Source: Bordetella trematum
Lineage (GTDB): Bacteria; Pseudomonadota; Gammaproteobacteria; Burkholderiales; Burkholderiaceae_B
NCBI RefSeq assembly: GCF_900078335.1
Contig: NZ_FKBR01000011.1
Coordinates: forward strand, 89,732-153,731
Direction: 5' to 3'
DNA: 64,000 nucleotides
The notes beneath the pieces are model-generated. The model worked only from the letters and a program-made list of their open reading frames with translations. It did no database searches and had not been told where the DNA came from. Below are positions 35,261 to 45,542 of the stretch, piece after piece. Each line of letters begins with the position of its first letter. Position 1 is the first letter of the stretch. The position numbers and the translations under genes were made by a program.

Positions 35261-36672
35261 GCGGGCAGCGCCGCCAGCTGGGCGGCGAAGTCGGTTTCTT
35301 CCTGCGGCTGCAGACAGCGCAGATCGAGCCACAGCACATCATCGGCCACGCGGCCGATGACGGGCCTGGGCAGCCCGCGCAGGCGCGCCTGCAGAGCCTG
35401 CAAGTGGCGTCCGGCGCGCCCGGCGCCCTGGTGGCGCACGGTCAGGCCGCAGCTGGGCAGCTGGTCGACCGGCAGGGCGCCGCTGCCGATCTGGCTGAAC
35501 ATGGCCTGCACCCGGACCTGGAAGGCCTCGCCCAGCGCCTGCTGCAGCGGGCCGCACAGGCGCTCGGCCTGCGCCTGCATGTCGGCCTGCGCACGCGTGA
35601 GCAGGCGCAGGGTGGTCAGGCGCTCGGGCAGGTGTTCGGGTGCGCGATACAGCGCCAGCACCGGCTCCAGAGCGGCCAGCGTGAGCTTGCCGACGCGCAG
35701 CGCGCGCTTGAGCGGGTTCTTCTTGATCTTGCGGATCAGGTCGGCGCGCCCGACCAGCAGCCCGGCCTGCGGGCCGCCCAGCAGCTTGTCGCCGCTGAAG
35801 GTGACCAGATCGGCGCCGGCCTGCAGGGTCTCGCGCACGGTGTCTTCCTTGGGCAAGCCCCACTGAGCCAGATCCACCAGCGTGCCGCTGCCCAGGTCTA
35901 CCGTGGCCGGCAGACCATGCGCGTGCGCCATCGCAGCCACCTCGGCCACCGGCACGCTCTTGGTGAAGCCGCTGATGGCGTAGTTGCTGCAATGCACTTT
36001 CATCAGCATCGCCGTGCGCGGGCCGATGGCGTTCTCGTAGTCGGCCGCGTGGGTGCGGTTGGTGGTGCCGATTTCAAGCAGGCGCGCGCCGGCGCGCTTC
36101 ATGATGTCGGGGATGCGGAATGCCCCGCCGATCTCGACCAGCTCGCCGCGCGAGACAATCACCTCGCGCCGATCGGCCAGGGCATTGAGCATCAGCAACA
36201 CGGCTGCGGCATTGTTGTTGACCACGGTGGCCGCCTCGGCGCCGGTCAGCTCGCACAGCAGGTCTTCGATCAGGTCGTCGCGATCGCCCCGCGCACCGGT
36301 GTCCAGGTCGAATTCAAGGTTGGCCGGCGCGCTCAGGGCACGCAGCACCGAGGCGATCGCCGCCTCGGGCAGCAGAGCGCGCCCCAGATTGGTATGCAGC
36401 ACCGTGCCGGTCAGGTTGTAGACCGCCGTCAGGCGCGGCGCATTGCGGCGCGCCAGCTGGGCGCCGGTAGCCGCGGCCAGCTGGGCCACGGCCAGCTCCG
36501 CGGGGGGCAGCGCGCCTGCCAGAGCCCGCTCGCGCAAGCCCTGCAACTGCGCACGCAAGGCCGCCACCAGCTGGCTGTGCCCGTAGGTCTGCGCCAACGC
36601 CAGATACTCGGCCTGCTGCAGCAGGCGGTCCAGGGCAGGGATATCGCCTGGCCGCGCCGATGCCGCGCTCAT
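35257..36672 (-). CDS. selA: L-seryl-tRNA(Sec) selenium transferase
   Basis: PLP enzyme that converts Ser-tRNA(Sec) to Sec-tRNA(Sec). The 471 residues show the PLP lysine region [18 protein letters not shown] and the family motif [17 protein letters not shown]. The start at the ATG 36670-36672 ([18 protein letters not shown]) overlaps the fdhE stop by 4 bases, and its own stop overlaps selB, giving a tightly coupled fdhE-selA-selB unit. Confidence 0.97.
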
Positions 36673-37607
36673 TCGGCGGCCTCCTCGCCCTGCCACAGCA
36701 AGGGATTGCCGCTGGCACGCGCATACCCGGCCTCACCCATCAGCATGTCCAGCGCGAGGCTGGCCAGATCGTCGGCCACCGCCTCGACCTCCATGTCTTT
36801 CTCCTGATAGAAGATCTTACGGTAGCTGTGGCAATGGTCGCAGGACTCGGCCTTGATGGCCTGTGAACCGCCCTCGATGCTGTGATAGGCGATGCCCTCG
36901 GTGCTTTCGCACTGGCTGCAGACCACCCGCACCAGGTGCCATTCGCAGGCGCACAGGCTGCAATTCAGGTAGCGCAGGCCTTCGGCCTGCCCCCCCATGC
37001 GCACCACGCTGGCCACCGGCAGGCTGCCGCACAGAGGGCATACGCCAAAGGGGCTGGCCACGGGCATGTCCTGCAGATCGAAGCGGCATGCCAGGTCGGT
37101 CCAGTAGACCTGCAAGGCTGCCATGACCAGCGGCGCGGCTGCGCTGTCCACCTCGGCGTTGCGATCGGCCAGCAACGCGTCGGCCAAGGCCTCGACCTCA
37201 TCCGGGCGCTCGCGCAGCGCCTGCCGCAGCCGCTCGCACACCGCGCGCGCCGCCCCGGGCGTATCAGCCGCAGCGGCAACGGCCTGCAACAGGCCGTCGA
37301 GCAGCCCGCGCCAGGCGGGGTCGCGCGGCCAACCCATGGCCTGCAACGGTGGCATGCCGTGGGCCTGGGCGCGATCGATGCCGGCGCGATCCGGGCCGGC
37401 AAACGCGCAATGATCCAGTGCTGCCTGCTGGGCCTGGGCCAGAGTGGCCATCAGGCTCAGGTAGCCGCCGATCGGGTTGTCGGGCGCCAGCGCGCGCAGG
37501 CGCCGGGCGCGCTCGGCGAATACGCTCGCCCGCTCGGGCCGACGCAGACGCGCGATGGCGGTATGGTCCAGGGATTCGATTTCCCCGCGCGGCAAGATAC
37601 GCTGCAA
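36669..37607 (-). CDS. fdhE: Formate dehydrogenase accessory protein FdhE
   Basis: Cytoplasmic rubredoxin-like chaperone needed for active, exported formate dehydrogenases. The protein has about 312 residues with four CxxC motifs ([40 protein letters not shown]). A TTG at 37605-37607, preceded by AGGAGAG, gives a length like the 309 residues of E. coli FdhE and is preferred. No good ATG is available. It follows the gamma subunit by about 98 bases. Confidence 0.92.
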   Translation of the reverse strand: MQRILPRGEIESLDHTAIARLRRPERASVFAERARRLRALAPDNPIGGYLSLMATLAQAQQAALDHCAFAGPDRAGIDRAQAHGMPPLQAMGWPRDPAWRGLLDGLLQAVAAAADTPGAARAVCERLRQALRERPDEVEALADALLADRNAEVDSAAAPLVMAALQVYWTDLACRFDLQDMPVASPFGVCPLCGSLPVASVVRMGGQAEGLRYLNCSLCACEWHLVRVVCSQCESTEGIAYHSIEGGSQAIKAESCDHCHSYRKIFYQEKDMEVEAVADDLASLALDMLMGEAGYARASGNPLLWQGEEAAE

Positions 37608-37705
37608 AAGCTCTCTCCTGAAAAACGGGCAGGGCTGCGGCGCGCCTGCGTCGCAGCCCTGCGGCAACCCCGGCAAAGGGGTTTCAAGCAAGCCCGCAAG
37701 CGGCC

Positions 37706-38353
37706 TTACTTGCCTTCCGATGAGGGTTTGACTTCAGACCGGAACCAGGCCCGATGGTGCTTCCAGGCCCAACCCCAGGTGACGGTGCCGCGCAACATGG
37801 CGCGGAACGAACCCTTGACCCAGATCGCCGCATAGATGTGCACTATGATCGCGCAAATCATGATCAGCGCAAACGTTGCGTGCAACACCGAGGCCGCACG
37901 CAACACATCGACCGGGAAATACATCGAGAAATACTCGCGCCACATGATCAGGCCGGACAGGATCAGGCCCACCATGCTGATCACCAGGACATAGAACAAC
38001 AGCTTCTGGCCGCCGTTGTAGCGCCCCACCTCGGGCAGTTTTTCCTCGCGGTTGTTCACCACATCGCCGAACTGGCGCAGCCATTGGACATCGGCCTGGC
38101 TCATGCGGTTGTGACGCCACATGCGCGCGGCGAACACCACGAAACAGAGAAACATCACCACCCCGATGAAGGGATGCAGGATACGCGTCCAGGGCCCGCC
38201 GCCCAGCAGGGCGTACAGCCACGAGAAGGCAGGGTGGAACAGCGCCAGCCCCGACAGGGCCAGCAGGACGAAGGTGATCGCGATCACCCAGTGATTGCTG
38301 CGCTCGCCGGCGGTATACCGCTGGATCAGCTTGGGACGATGGGGGTCAGCCAT
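37706..38353 (-). CDS. fdnI: Formate dehydrogenase gamma subunit (cytochrome b556)
   Basis: Membrane cytochrome b that passes electrons from the periplasmic formate dehydrogenase to quinone. The 215 residues have four membrane helices. Haem-ligand histidines are expected in [42 protein letters not shown] and [11 protein letters not shown]. The ATG at 38351-38353 overlaps the beta-subunit stop by 8 bases. Confidence 0.95.
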   Translation of the reverse strand: MADPHRPKLIQRYTAGERSNHWVIAITFVLLALSGLALFHPAFSWLYALLGGGPWTRILHPFIGVVMFLCFVVFAARMWRHNRMSQADVQWLRQFGDVVNNREEKLPEVGRYNGGQKLLFYVLVISMVGLILSGLIMWREYFSMYFPVDVLRAASVLHATFALIMICAIIVHIYAAIWVKGSFRAMLRGTVTWGWAWKHHRAWFRSEVKPSSEGK

Positions 38354-39245
38354 GACGCGCCTCCTCTTCGGCTTTGCGTTCGTCTTCCTCGTCCGTCTCG
38401 TTGGGACCGACACGGATGTAATGGAAGAAACCTGCCAGCGCGGTCAGCGCCATCGCCGCCACGCCCAGGGGCTTGGCCACCCCCTTCCAGATCGACACCA
38501 TGGGGCTGATCTTGGGCTCGGCCGGCAGGCCATGGTAGAGCTGCGGCTGGTCGGCATGATGCAGCACATACATGACGTGGGTGCCGCCCACGCCGGCCGG
38601 GTCATACAGGCCGGCCTGCTCGAAGCCGCGCGACTTGAGGTCCTCGATCCGCTCGGCGGCATGTTGCTTCATGTCTTCCTTGGTGCCGAAGACGATGGCG
38701 CCGGTCGGGCAGATCTTCACGCAGGCCGGCTCCTGGCCCACCGCCACGCGGTCCGAGCACAGGGTGCACTTGTAGGCCTTGTGATCCTTCTGCGAGATGC
38801 GCGGCACATTGAACGGGCAGCCGGTGATGCAATAGCCGCAACCGATGCAGTGCTCTTCGTGGAAGTCCACGATGCCGTTGTTGTACTGGATGATGGCGCC
38901 CGGCGAGGGACAGGCCTTCAGGCAGCCCGGGTCCTCGCAGTGCATGCAGCCGTCCTTGCGGATCAGCCATTCCAGGTCGCCTTTGTCGTTCTCGTACTCC
39001 GAGAAGCGCATGACGGTCCACGAGTGCTCGGTAAGATCAGCCGGGTTGTCATAGACCCCCACGTTCACGCCGACCTCATCGCGCAGATCGTTCCACTCCA
39101 TGCAGGCCACCTGACAGGCTTTACAGCCTATGCATTTGGAGACATCGATCAGCTTGGCAACGCTGCCGGTCGAAGGCTCACGCACCCCGGGCGGCGGGGT
39201 GGTGGTGGCGGAGCGGCGTTTGATGTCCAGGGATTGCATCGACAT
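38346..39245 (-). CDS. fdnH: Formate dehydrogenase beta subunit (iron-sulfur)
   Basis: Electron-transfer subunit of 299 residues with four [4Fe-4S] clusters. The cysteine runs include [45 protein letters not shown] and [21 protein letters not shown] single C-terminal membrane helix ([16 protein letters not shown]) anchors it to the gamma subunit. The ATG at 39243-39245 starts [13 protein letters not shown], 10 bases after the alpha-subunit stop. Confidence 0.96.
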   Translation of the reverse strand: MSMQSLDIKRRSATTTPPPGVREPSTGSVAKLIDVSKCIGCKACQVACMEWNDLRDEVGVNVGVYDNPADLTEHSWTVMRFSEYENDKGDLEWLIRKDGCMHCEDPGCLKACPSPGAIIQYNNGIVDFHEEHCIGCGYCITGCPFNVPRISQKDHKAYKCTLCSDRVAVGQEPACVKICPTGAIVFGTKEDMKQHAAERIEDLKSRGFEQAGLYDPAGVGGTHVMYVLHHADQPQLYHGLPAEPKISPMVSIWKGVAKPLGVAAMALTALAGFFHYIRVGPNETDEEDERKAEEEARHG

Positions 39246-39255
39246 GTCTGTGCTC

Positions 39256-42200
39256 CTATGCCTTTTCGACCTTGACCAGGAAGGACTTGAACTCGGGGGT
39301 CTGGCTGTTGCCATCGCCCACCACAGGCGTCAGCGTATTGGCCAGAAAGCCCGGTTTCGCGATCCCGACAAAGCCCCAGTGGATGGGAATGCCGACCTGG
39401 TGCACGGTGCGCCCCTCGATGGTCAGCGGCTTGAGACGCTTGGTCACCAGCGCCACGGCCTTGATGTAGCCGCGGTTGGACGACACCTTCACTCGTGAAC
39501 CGTTGGGGATGCCCAACTCCTTGGCCAGCGCCTCGCCGATCTCGACGAACTGCTCTGGCTGCAGGATGGCGTTGAGCAGCACGTTCTTGGTCCAGTAGTG
39601 GAAGTGCTCGGTCAGGCGGTAGGTGGTGGCGACATGGGGAAACTGCTCGACCTTGCCCATGGCCGCCAGGTCGTCCTTGAACACGCGCGCGGCCGGATTG
39701 CTCACCGCCAGCGGCTGCTTGGGGTGCAGCGGGTTGTAGCCCAGCGGATTCTCGAACGGCTCGTAGTGCTCCGGGAACGGCCCCTCGGCCAGGCCGGCAC
39801 GGGCGAAGAAGCGCGCCACGCCTTCCGGGTTCATGATGAAAGGCCCCATGCCATCGGCCGGATTCTCATCGGCCTTGTAGTCGGGGACGTCCGCGCCGGT
39901 CCAGGCCTTGCCGTTCCAGGCGACCAGGCTGCGCCGCGGATTGAAAGGCTGACCTTGCAGGTCACAGGACGCGCGGTTGTAAAGCACGCGCCGGTTGGCC
40001 GGCCAGGCCCAGGCCCAGTTCAGCGTCTGCCCGATGCCGGTCGGGTCGCTGTTGTCGCGCCGCGCCATCTGATTGCCCGCCTGGGTCCAGGCGCCGGCGA
40101 AGATCCAACAGCCGCTCAAGGTGGAGCCGTCATCGCGCAGTTCGGCGAAGCCGGCCAGCTGTTCGCCGGCCTTGCGCAACACGCGCCCATCCTTGGGGTC
40201 GACCAGATCGCTCAGGGCGCGGCCGTTGTACTCCTTGGCCAGTTCGGCGGCCGTCGGGTTCTCCGGATGCACATAGGGCCACCACAGATTGACGATCGGA
40301 TCCGGATAGGCCCCGCCTTCCTCCTGATAGAGCTGGCGCATGCGGGTGAAGAGATCGGCCATGATCTCGATGTCGCTGCGCGCCTCGCCCGGGGGTTCGG
40401 CGCCCTTCCAGTGCCATTGCAGCCAACGGCCCGAGTTCACCAGCGCGCCTTCTTCCTCGGCGAAACAGGTGGTCGGCAGACGGAACACTTCGGTCTGGAT
40501 CTGCGTCGGATCGACGTCATTGTGCTCGCCGACGTTGCGCCAGAACTCCGAGGTCTCGGTGGCCAGCGGGTCCATGATGACCATGAACTTGAGCTTGGAG
40601 AAGGCGCTGGTCAGCTTGGCCTTGTTGGGAGCGGCCGCCAGCGGGTTGAAGCCCTGGGCGATATAGCCGTTCATCTGCCCGTGGTTCATGAGCTCATAGA
40701 CCTGCAGCATGTCGTAGAGCTTGTCCAGCTTGGGCAGGTAGTCGTAGGCCCAGTTGTTTTCGGCCGTGGCCGCCGGACCCCACCATGCCTTCATCAGGCT
40801 GACGTGGAATTTCTTGTAGTTCTGCCAGTAACTCAGCTGGTTGGGCCGCAAGGGCTTGAGCAGGCGCTGGCCGATGTATTTGTCGAAGTCCTGCTCGCCT
40901 TCGGTCGGCAGGGTCATGTAACCCGGCAGCAGATTGGACATCAGCCCCAGGTCGGTCAGGCCCTGGATGTTCGAGTGTCCGCGCAGCGCGTTCATGCCGC
41001 CGCCGGCCACACCGATGTTGCCCAGCAGCAGCTGCATCATCGCGCCCGTGCGGATGATCTGCGAGCCGATGGAGTGCTGCGTCCAGCCCAAGGCATACAG
41101 AATGGTGGCGGCGCGGTCCTTGGTGGCCGTGGACGCCAGCGCCTCGCACACGTGCAGGAACTTGTCCTGCGGCGTGCCGCAGACGCGCTCGACCAACTCG
41201 GGCGTATAGCGCGAGTAATGGTGCTTGAGCAACTGGTAGACCGTGCGCGGGTGCTGCAACGTGGGGTCGGACTTCACATAGCCGTCGGCATCGCGCTCGT
41301 AATCCCAGGAGGCCTTGTCGTAGCTGCGCTTTTCGGCGTCATAGCCCGAGTACAGGCCGTCCTCGAACGAGAAGTCCTCGCGCACGATGAACGGGAAGTC
41401 GGTGTAGTTGCGCACGTACTCGTGCTGGATCTTGTCGTTCTCCAGCAGGTAGCGGATCACACCGCCCAGGAACACGATGTCCGTGCCGGTGCGGATGGGC
41501 GCGTAGAAGTCGGCCACGGACGCCGAACGCGTGAAGCGCGGATCCACGACCAGCAGTTTCGCCTTGTTATGGGCTTTCGCTTCGGTGACCCATTTGAACC
41601 CGCAAGGGTGGGCCTCGGCTGCGTTGCCGCCCATGATGAGCACGATGTCGGCGTTCTTGATGTCGACCCAATGGTTCGTCATCGCGCCACGGCCAAACGT
41701 CGGGGCAAGACCTGCCACCGTCGGGCCGTGTCAGACACGAGCTTGGTTATCGAACGCCAACATCCCCATGCTACGCACGACTTTGTGCGTGATATAGCCG
41801 ACCTCGTTGCTGCTGGCCGAAGCGGCCAGCATGCCGGTGGTCAGCCAGCGGTTGACCGTCTTGCCGTCATCGGTGCGTTGCACGAAGTTGGCGTCGCGAT
41901 CCTCCTTGAGCAGGCGCGAGATGCGCGTGAGCGCCTCGTCCCAGGACATGCGCTGCCAGGTATCGGAGCCCGGCGCGCGATACTCCGGATACTTGAGACG
42001 ATTGGGGCTGTGAATGAAGTCGATCAGGCCAGCCCCCTTGGGACAGAGCGTGCCCCGGTTCACCGGGTGATCGGCGTCGCCTTCGATGTGAACGATGCTG
42101 GCTTTGGCGTTTTTGGCGCCATCTCCAAGGCCGTAGAGCAGGATGCCGCAGGCTACGGAACAGTAGGGACAGGTGTTGCGCGTTTCGGTCATGCGCGCAA

Positions 42201-42321
42201 GCTTGTACTGGCGCACCTCGGCCATGGCGGTGCCAGGCGCCGCGCCCAGCATCACCATGCTGGAGCCGGCCAGCGTGGTTCCTGTCACCTTGAAGAACTG
42301 GCGGCGGTTCATGTGGACCAT
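39256..42321 (-). CDS. fdnG: Formate dehydrogenase alpha subunit, selenoprotein (in-frame UGA = Sec)
   Basis: Catalytic molybdenum subunit that oxidises formate in the periplasm. The frame is continuous over 1021 residues if the TGA at 41731-41733 (codon 197) is read as selenocysteine. The flanks, FDNQARV then Sec then [20 protein letters not shown], match the Sec site of E. coli FdnG/FdoG. The N-terminus has a twin-arginine signal ([20 protein letters not shown]) and a [4Fe-4S] motif (CPYCSVACG, later LCPKG). The ATG at 42319-42321 follows AAGGGAG. E. coli FdnG has a similar length (about 1015). FdoG is the alternative name. Confidence 0.96.
41688..41730 (-). promoter_or_regulatory. SECIS-like hairpin after the Sec UGA
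   Basis: Starting with the base after the UGA, the mRNA can fold with CACGGCC (41724-41730) pairing with GGCCGTG (41688-41694). The apical stem is GGCA/TGCC around a GGTCT loop (41704-41716, minus strand GGCAGGTCTTGCC). The GGUC-type apical loop is what bacterial SelB recognises in E. coli fdhF and fdnG messages. It lies inside the coding sequence. Confidence 0.8.
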
Positions 42322-42400
42322 GACGCACTCCCTTCTGGGTGAGAAAAGCGGCGCTGCGGCAGCCTTCGGCGAAGACCCCTGTGGCGTCGCTGTTATTCGC

Positions 42401-42430
42401 AGTATAGGGCGGGGCCCCTCACACCCGCAA
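42401..42430 (-). promoter_or_regulatory. Candidate promoter of the formate dehydrogenase operon
   Basis: On the minus strand TTGCGG (42425-42430) and TATACT (42401-42406) are 18 bases apart. The predicted leader is about 70 bases. The -10 hexamer equals that proposed for the atp operon. No clear FNR site was seen. Confidence 0.45.
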
Positions 42431-42603
42431 TCTGACAGAGCGGTGTGCGATATCTGACGTGGCTGCCCAAACGAATGCGCCAGGGAATGCCGGGTATTCG
42501 GCGCTTTCGCGTCCGTTCCGCGCTGCTAGGATGCCGCCAGCCCGTACCGGCCTGCGCCGCTGCAGCGCAGGAATAATCCGACCCCGAATTTCAGGAGCGC
42601 CGC

Positions 42604-44004
42604 ATGCGCCGCCCGCTGTCCCTCGTCCTGCTGGCCCTGGCCGCCAGCCTCGCCGCCCCGGCCGTCCCGGCCCAGACTGCACTGGTCAACGCCACGACCG
42701 CCGCGCCACTGCAACAGGCTGCGCTGGACGCATATTTCTACCTCTACCCGCTGGTCAGCATGGACCTGGCGCGCCGTCAGGCCGCAGCGGCGGCGGCCAC
42801 CGGCCAGCCGGGCGCCGCCGCGCCGAACGCCCTGGGCACGCCGCAGGACGATCAGACCTGGCCGCATGCCGGCATGCAGCGCGTGAGCGGTTGGCTGGAC
42901 CTGCAGGACGGCCCCGTGGTGCTGGAGATGCCCGCCACCGAAGGCCGCCAGCATCTGGTGACGCTGTATGACCTCTGGAGCGAAGCGTTTGCGGTGCTGA
43001 GCAAGCGCAGCGCCCCCGCCTCCGCGGCGCGCTACGCCATCACGCCGCCCGGCTGGAACGGCGCGCTGCCGGCCGGCATGCAGCGGCTGGAGGCCCCGAC
43101 CGTCCATGTGCGCCTGCAGGGCCTGGCCCCGGGCGGCGCCGATGCAGCCGGCTGGCTACGGGCCTTGCGGCTCACTCCCTGGCAGGCCTGGCACCAGGGC
43201 AGCACCCAGTCGGTACAACTGCGCGCCGATCCGCAACTGGATGTGCGCACGCCGCTGCGGCGACAACTGGCGACCATGCCGGCCGAGGCCTTCTTCACCT
43301 ACGGCGCCGAACTGCTGCGCAAGCATCCGCCCCACGCCGCCGACCAGCCCATGCTGGCCAGCCTGCGCCGCGTGGGCATCCTGCCCGGCCGCCAGCTGGC
43401 CTTCGACAAACTCACGCTGCAGCAACAGCAGGCGCTGCGCCATGCGCAGCGCGAAGCCCCCGCTTACCTGGATATGCCCGGCGAAACCGCCGGGCCATTG
43501 GGGTGGGTGGCCGAACGCGACGCCATGGGCGCCTATGGCAGCGCCTATCTGAAGCGCGCCCGCATGGCGCGCCAGCGCCCCGGCACCGAGCTGCCGCAGG
43601 AGGTGCTGAGCTTCCGGCTGATGGCCGACGCCATGGGCCAGCCCATCGATCCGCAGGGCCGCTATGTAATGCGCTTCGAGGCCGATGCGCTGCCGCCGGG
43701 CGAGGGGTTCTGGTCGCTGGCGGTGTTCGATGCCGCCGGCCAGCCGCTGACCCACCGTCTGGGGCAGACCAGCCTGAGCGACCGCGATCCGCTGCGCTAC
43801 AACCCCGATGGCTCGCTCGAACTGTATCTGCAGGACATCGCCGTGGCCGACACCGACCGGGCCAACTGGCTGGCGCTCGGGCCGCAGGCCGCCACGCTGC
43901 TGATGCGCCTGTACCAGCCGGCGCCTGAGGCGCTCTACGGCCGCTGGAACCCGCCTGCCGTGTTGCGCGTGGACGACGATGCACAGCCGCCTGCGCAGCC
44001 CTAG
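42604..44004 (+). CDS. Exported DUF1254/DUF1214 protein
   Basis: A 466-residue protein with a signal peptide (MRRPLSLVLLALAASLAAP, cleavage likely after VPA-Q). The first half resembles DUF1254 (AYFYLYPLVSMDLARRQ, LDLQDGPVVLEMPATEGR), and the last 110 residues resemble DUF1214 (RYVMRFEADALPPGEGFWSL, YNPDGSLELYLQ). The function of this family is not established. It is transcribed divergently from the formate dehydrogenase operon, 282 bases away. Confidence 0.85.
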   Translation: MRRPLSLVLLALAASLAAPAVPAQTALVNATTAAPLQQAALDAYFYLYPLVSMDLARRQAAAAAATGQPGAAAPNALGTPQDDQTWPHAGMQRVSGWLDLQDGPVVLEMPATEGRQHLVTLYDLWSEAFAVLSKRSAPASAARYAITPPGWNGALPAGMQRLEAPTVHVRLQGLAPGGADAAGWLRALRLTPWQAWHQGSTQSVQLRADPQLDVRTPLRRQLATMPAEAFFTYGAELLRKHPPHAADQPMLASLRRVGILPGRQLAFDKLTLQQQQALRHAQREAPAYLDMPGETAGPLGWVAERDAMGAYGSAYLKRARMARQRPGTELPQEVLSFRLMADAMGQPIDPQGRYVMRFEADALPPGEGFWSLAVFDAAGQPLTHRLGQTSLSDRDPLRYNPDGSLELYLQDIAVADTDRANWLALGPQAATLLMRLYQPAPEALYGRWNPPAVLRVDDDAQPPAQP

Positions 44005-44047
44005 CTCAGTAGGCTAGGATTGCCCTTTTGCCTTTCTGCGACCCGAT

Positions 44048-44560
44048 ATGGACGATGCCTTCAGCCACCAGCTTTCAATGACCATCCTGATGACGCCCGA
44101 CATGGCGAATTTTTCAGGCAATGTGCATGGAGGCACGATTCTCAAATACCTCGACCAGGTGGCCTACGCCTGTGCCAGTCGCTACGCAGGCCAATATGTG
44201 GTCACGTTGTCGGTCGATCAGGTGATGTTCCGCCAACCCATCCATGTCGGCGAGCTGGTGACCTTCCTGGCCTCGGTCAACTACACCGGCCGCACTTCGA
44301 TGGAAATCGGCATCAAGGTCGTCACCGAAGACATCCGCAACAAACTGGTGCGCCACACCAACAGCTGCTACTTCACCATGGTGGCCGTCGACGAGCAGGG
44401 CCAGCCGACCTCCGTGCCGCAACTGGAGCTGCGCACCCTCGAAGAGCGTCAGCGCTTCGAGGCTGCCAAGCTGCGCCGCGCCCTGCGCCAGGAAATGGAA
44501 AACCGGCACGCCGTCATCAAGCAACAGGCGCACTATCCCTGTCCGCCGGATCAGGTCTGA
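44048..44560 (+). CDS. Acyl-CoA thioesterase (hotdog fold)
   Basis: Hydrolyses acyl-CoA esters in the cytoplasm. The 170 residues contain one hotdog domain with the BFIT/YciA-type signature: NFSGNVHGGTILKYLDQVAY, in which the first helix carries the catalytic Asp. VDQVMFRQPIHVGELV and the Asn/Thr region NSCYFTMVAVDEQG follow. A C-terminal charged helix (ERQRFEAAKLRRALRQ) extends past the fold. It converges with the sterol desaturase-like gene, and the coding ends overlap by 44 bases. Confidence 0.92.
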   Translation: MDDAFSHQLSMTILMTPDMANFSGNVHGGTILKYLDQVAYACASRYAGQYVVTLSVDQVMFRQPIHVGELVTFLASVNYTGRTSMEIGIKVVTEDIRNKLVRHTNSCYFTMVAVDEQGQPTSVPQLELRTLEERQRFEAAKLRRALRQEMENRHAVIKQQAHYPCPPDQV

Positions 44561-45536
44561 GCTGCGGCGCGGGGGCCTGCCGGTCGCGGCCGGCCAGGCG
44601 CTTCAAGCCCAGCCACTGCTGGGCCCAGAACCCCCGACCGTAGTCACGCGCGCCCGCCTGCGGCAACTGGTCGTGGATGCCGGTCGGGCCATAGTCGCCG
44701 TCAAAGCGCGCCGTGCCGAACACCATGTCCCAGAGCGGGAAAAGCGGCGCGAAGTTGCAGCCGCCCGCCGGGCCCGGCGACGAGGCGTCGTAGGCAATCG
44801 AATGATGCTGGCGATGAAACCGCGGACCGACCAGCACGCGTGACCCCCAGCGCCCGAAACCCACCCGCAGATTGGCGTGCGACAGGCTTTCTGCCAATTG
44901 CATGATGACCACGATGGCCACGAACTGGCCCGGCGGCACCCCGATCAATTGCGACACCAGCACGATCACCACGTCGCGCAGCATGTCATCGAGCAGATGG
45001 TTGCGATTGTCGCTCCAGCAGGTCAGCTGGCGCTGGCTGTGGTGCAAGGCATGCAAGGACCACAGCCAGGCGTAACGGTGCTGGGCACGGTGGTACAGAT
45101 AATCGACCAGGTCGAACACCAGCAGATAAAGCAGCAGGCTGGTCCAGGGGCCGTCGGTCACGCCGGGCCACAGCTGATCGAGCTGCCAGCCGTTCATGCC
45201 CCACAGGTGCAGCTTCCCGAAAGCCGCATCCCAGAGCGGCTCGATCGTGAAGAACAGCACCAGGCGAAACAACCCCAGGCGGTGGATCAGGGTGTAGAGC
45301 ACATCGACCGCCACCTGCTGGCGATCATGCACGGGCTCGACCGGACGCCAGCGCTCCAGCGCGCCGAAACCCAGCGCCAGGATGAGGATCTGGATCAGGC
45401 CGACCAGCAGCCACATGGTGGCGTCGTAGGCATCCTCGATCAGGCTGGCCATGCCGAGGTGAAACAGCAAGGGCTGCACCGCGGTTTCGAACAGCCATTG
45501 CTGACAGAGGGAAAACCACTGGATAAGCGTGTCCAT
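44517..45536 (-). CDS. Sterol desaturase / fatty acid hydroxylase family membrane protein
   Basis: Di-iron membrane oxygenase of 339 residues. The three histidine clusters are HRAQH (HxxxH), LHALHHSQ (HxxHH) and FHRQHHS (HxxHH). Hydrophobic helices occur at about residues 35-60 and 115-140, before and between the clusters. The C-terminal ~60 residues are polar. The substrate is unknown; bacteria of this group use such enzymes on lipids or carotenoids. It begins 6 bases after the deacetylase-like gene, so the two should be one transcript. Confidence 0.88.
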   Translation of the reverse strand: MDTLIQWFSLCQQWLFETAVQPLLFHLGMASLIEDAYDATMWLLVGLIQILILALGFGALERWRPVEPVHDRQQVAVDVLYTLIHRLGLFRLVLFFTIEPLWDAAFGKLHLWGMNGWQLDQLWPGVTDGPWTSLLLYLLVFDLVDYLYHRAQHRYAWLWSLHALHHSQRQLTCWSDNRNHLLDDMLRDVVIVLVSQLIGVPPGQFVAIVVIMQLAESLSHANLRVGFGRWGSRVLVGPRFHRQHHSIAYDASSPGPAGGCNFAPLFPLWDMVFGTARFDGDYGPTGIHDQLPQAGARDYGRGFWAQQWLGLKRLAGRDRQAPAPQLRPDPADRDSAPVA

Positions 45537-45542
45537 GGCGAA

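Noticed and set aside
41718..41733. Formate dehydrogenase alpha gene appears split or pseudogenised by TGA
   Set aside because: The TGA is at the known selenocysteine site, flanks match E. coli FdnG, a SECIS-like hairpin follows, and selA, selB, selC and selD are all next to it.
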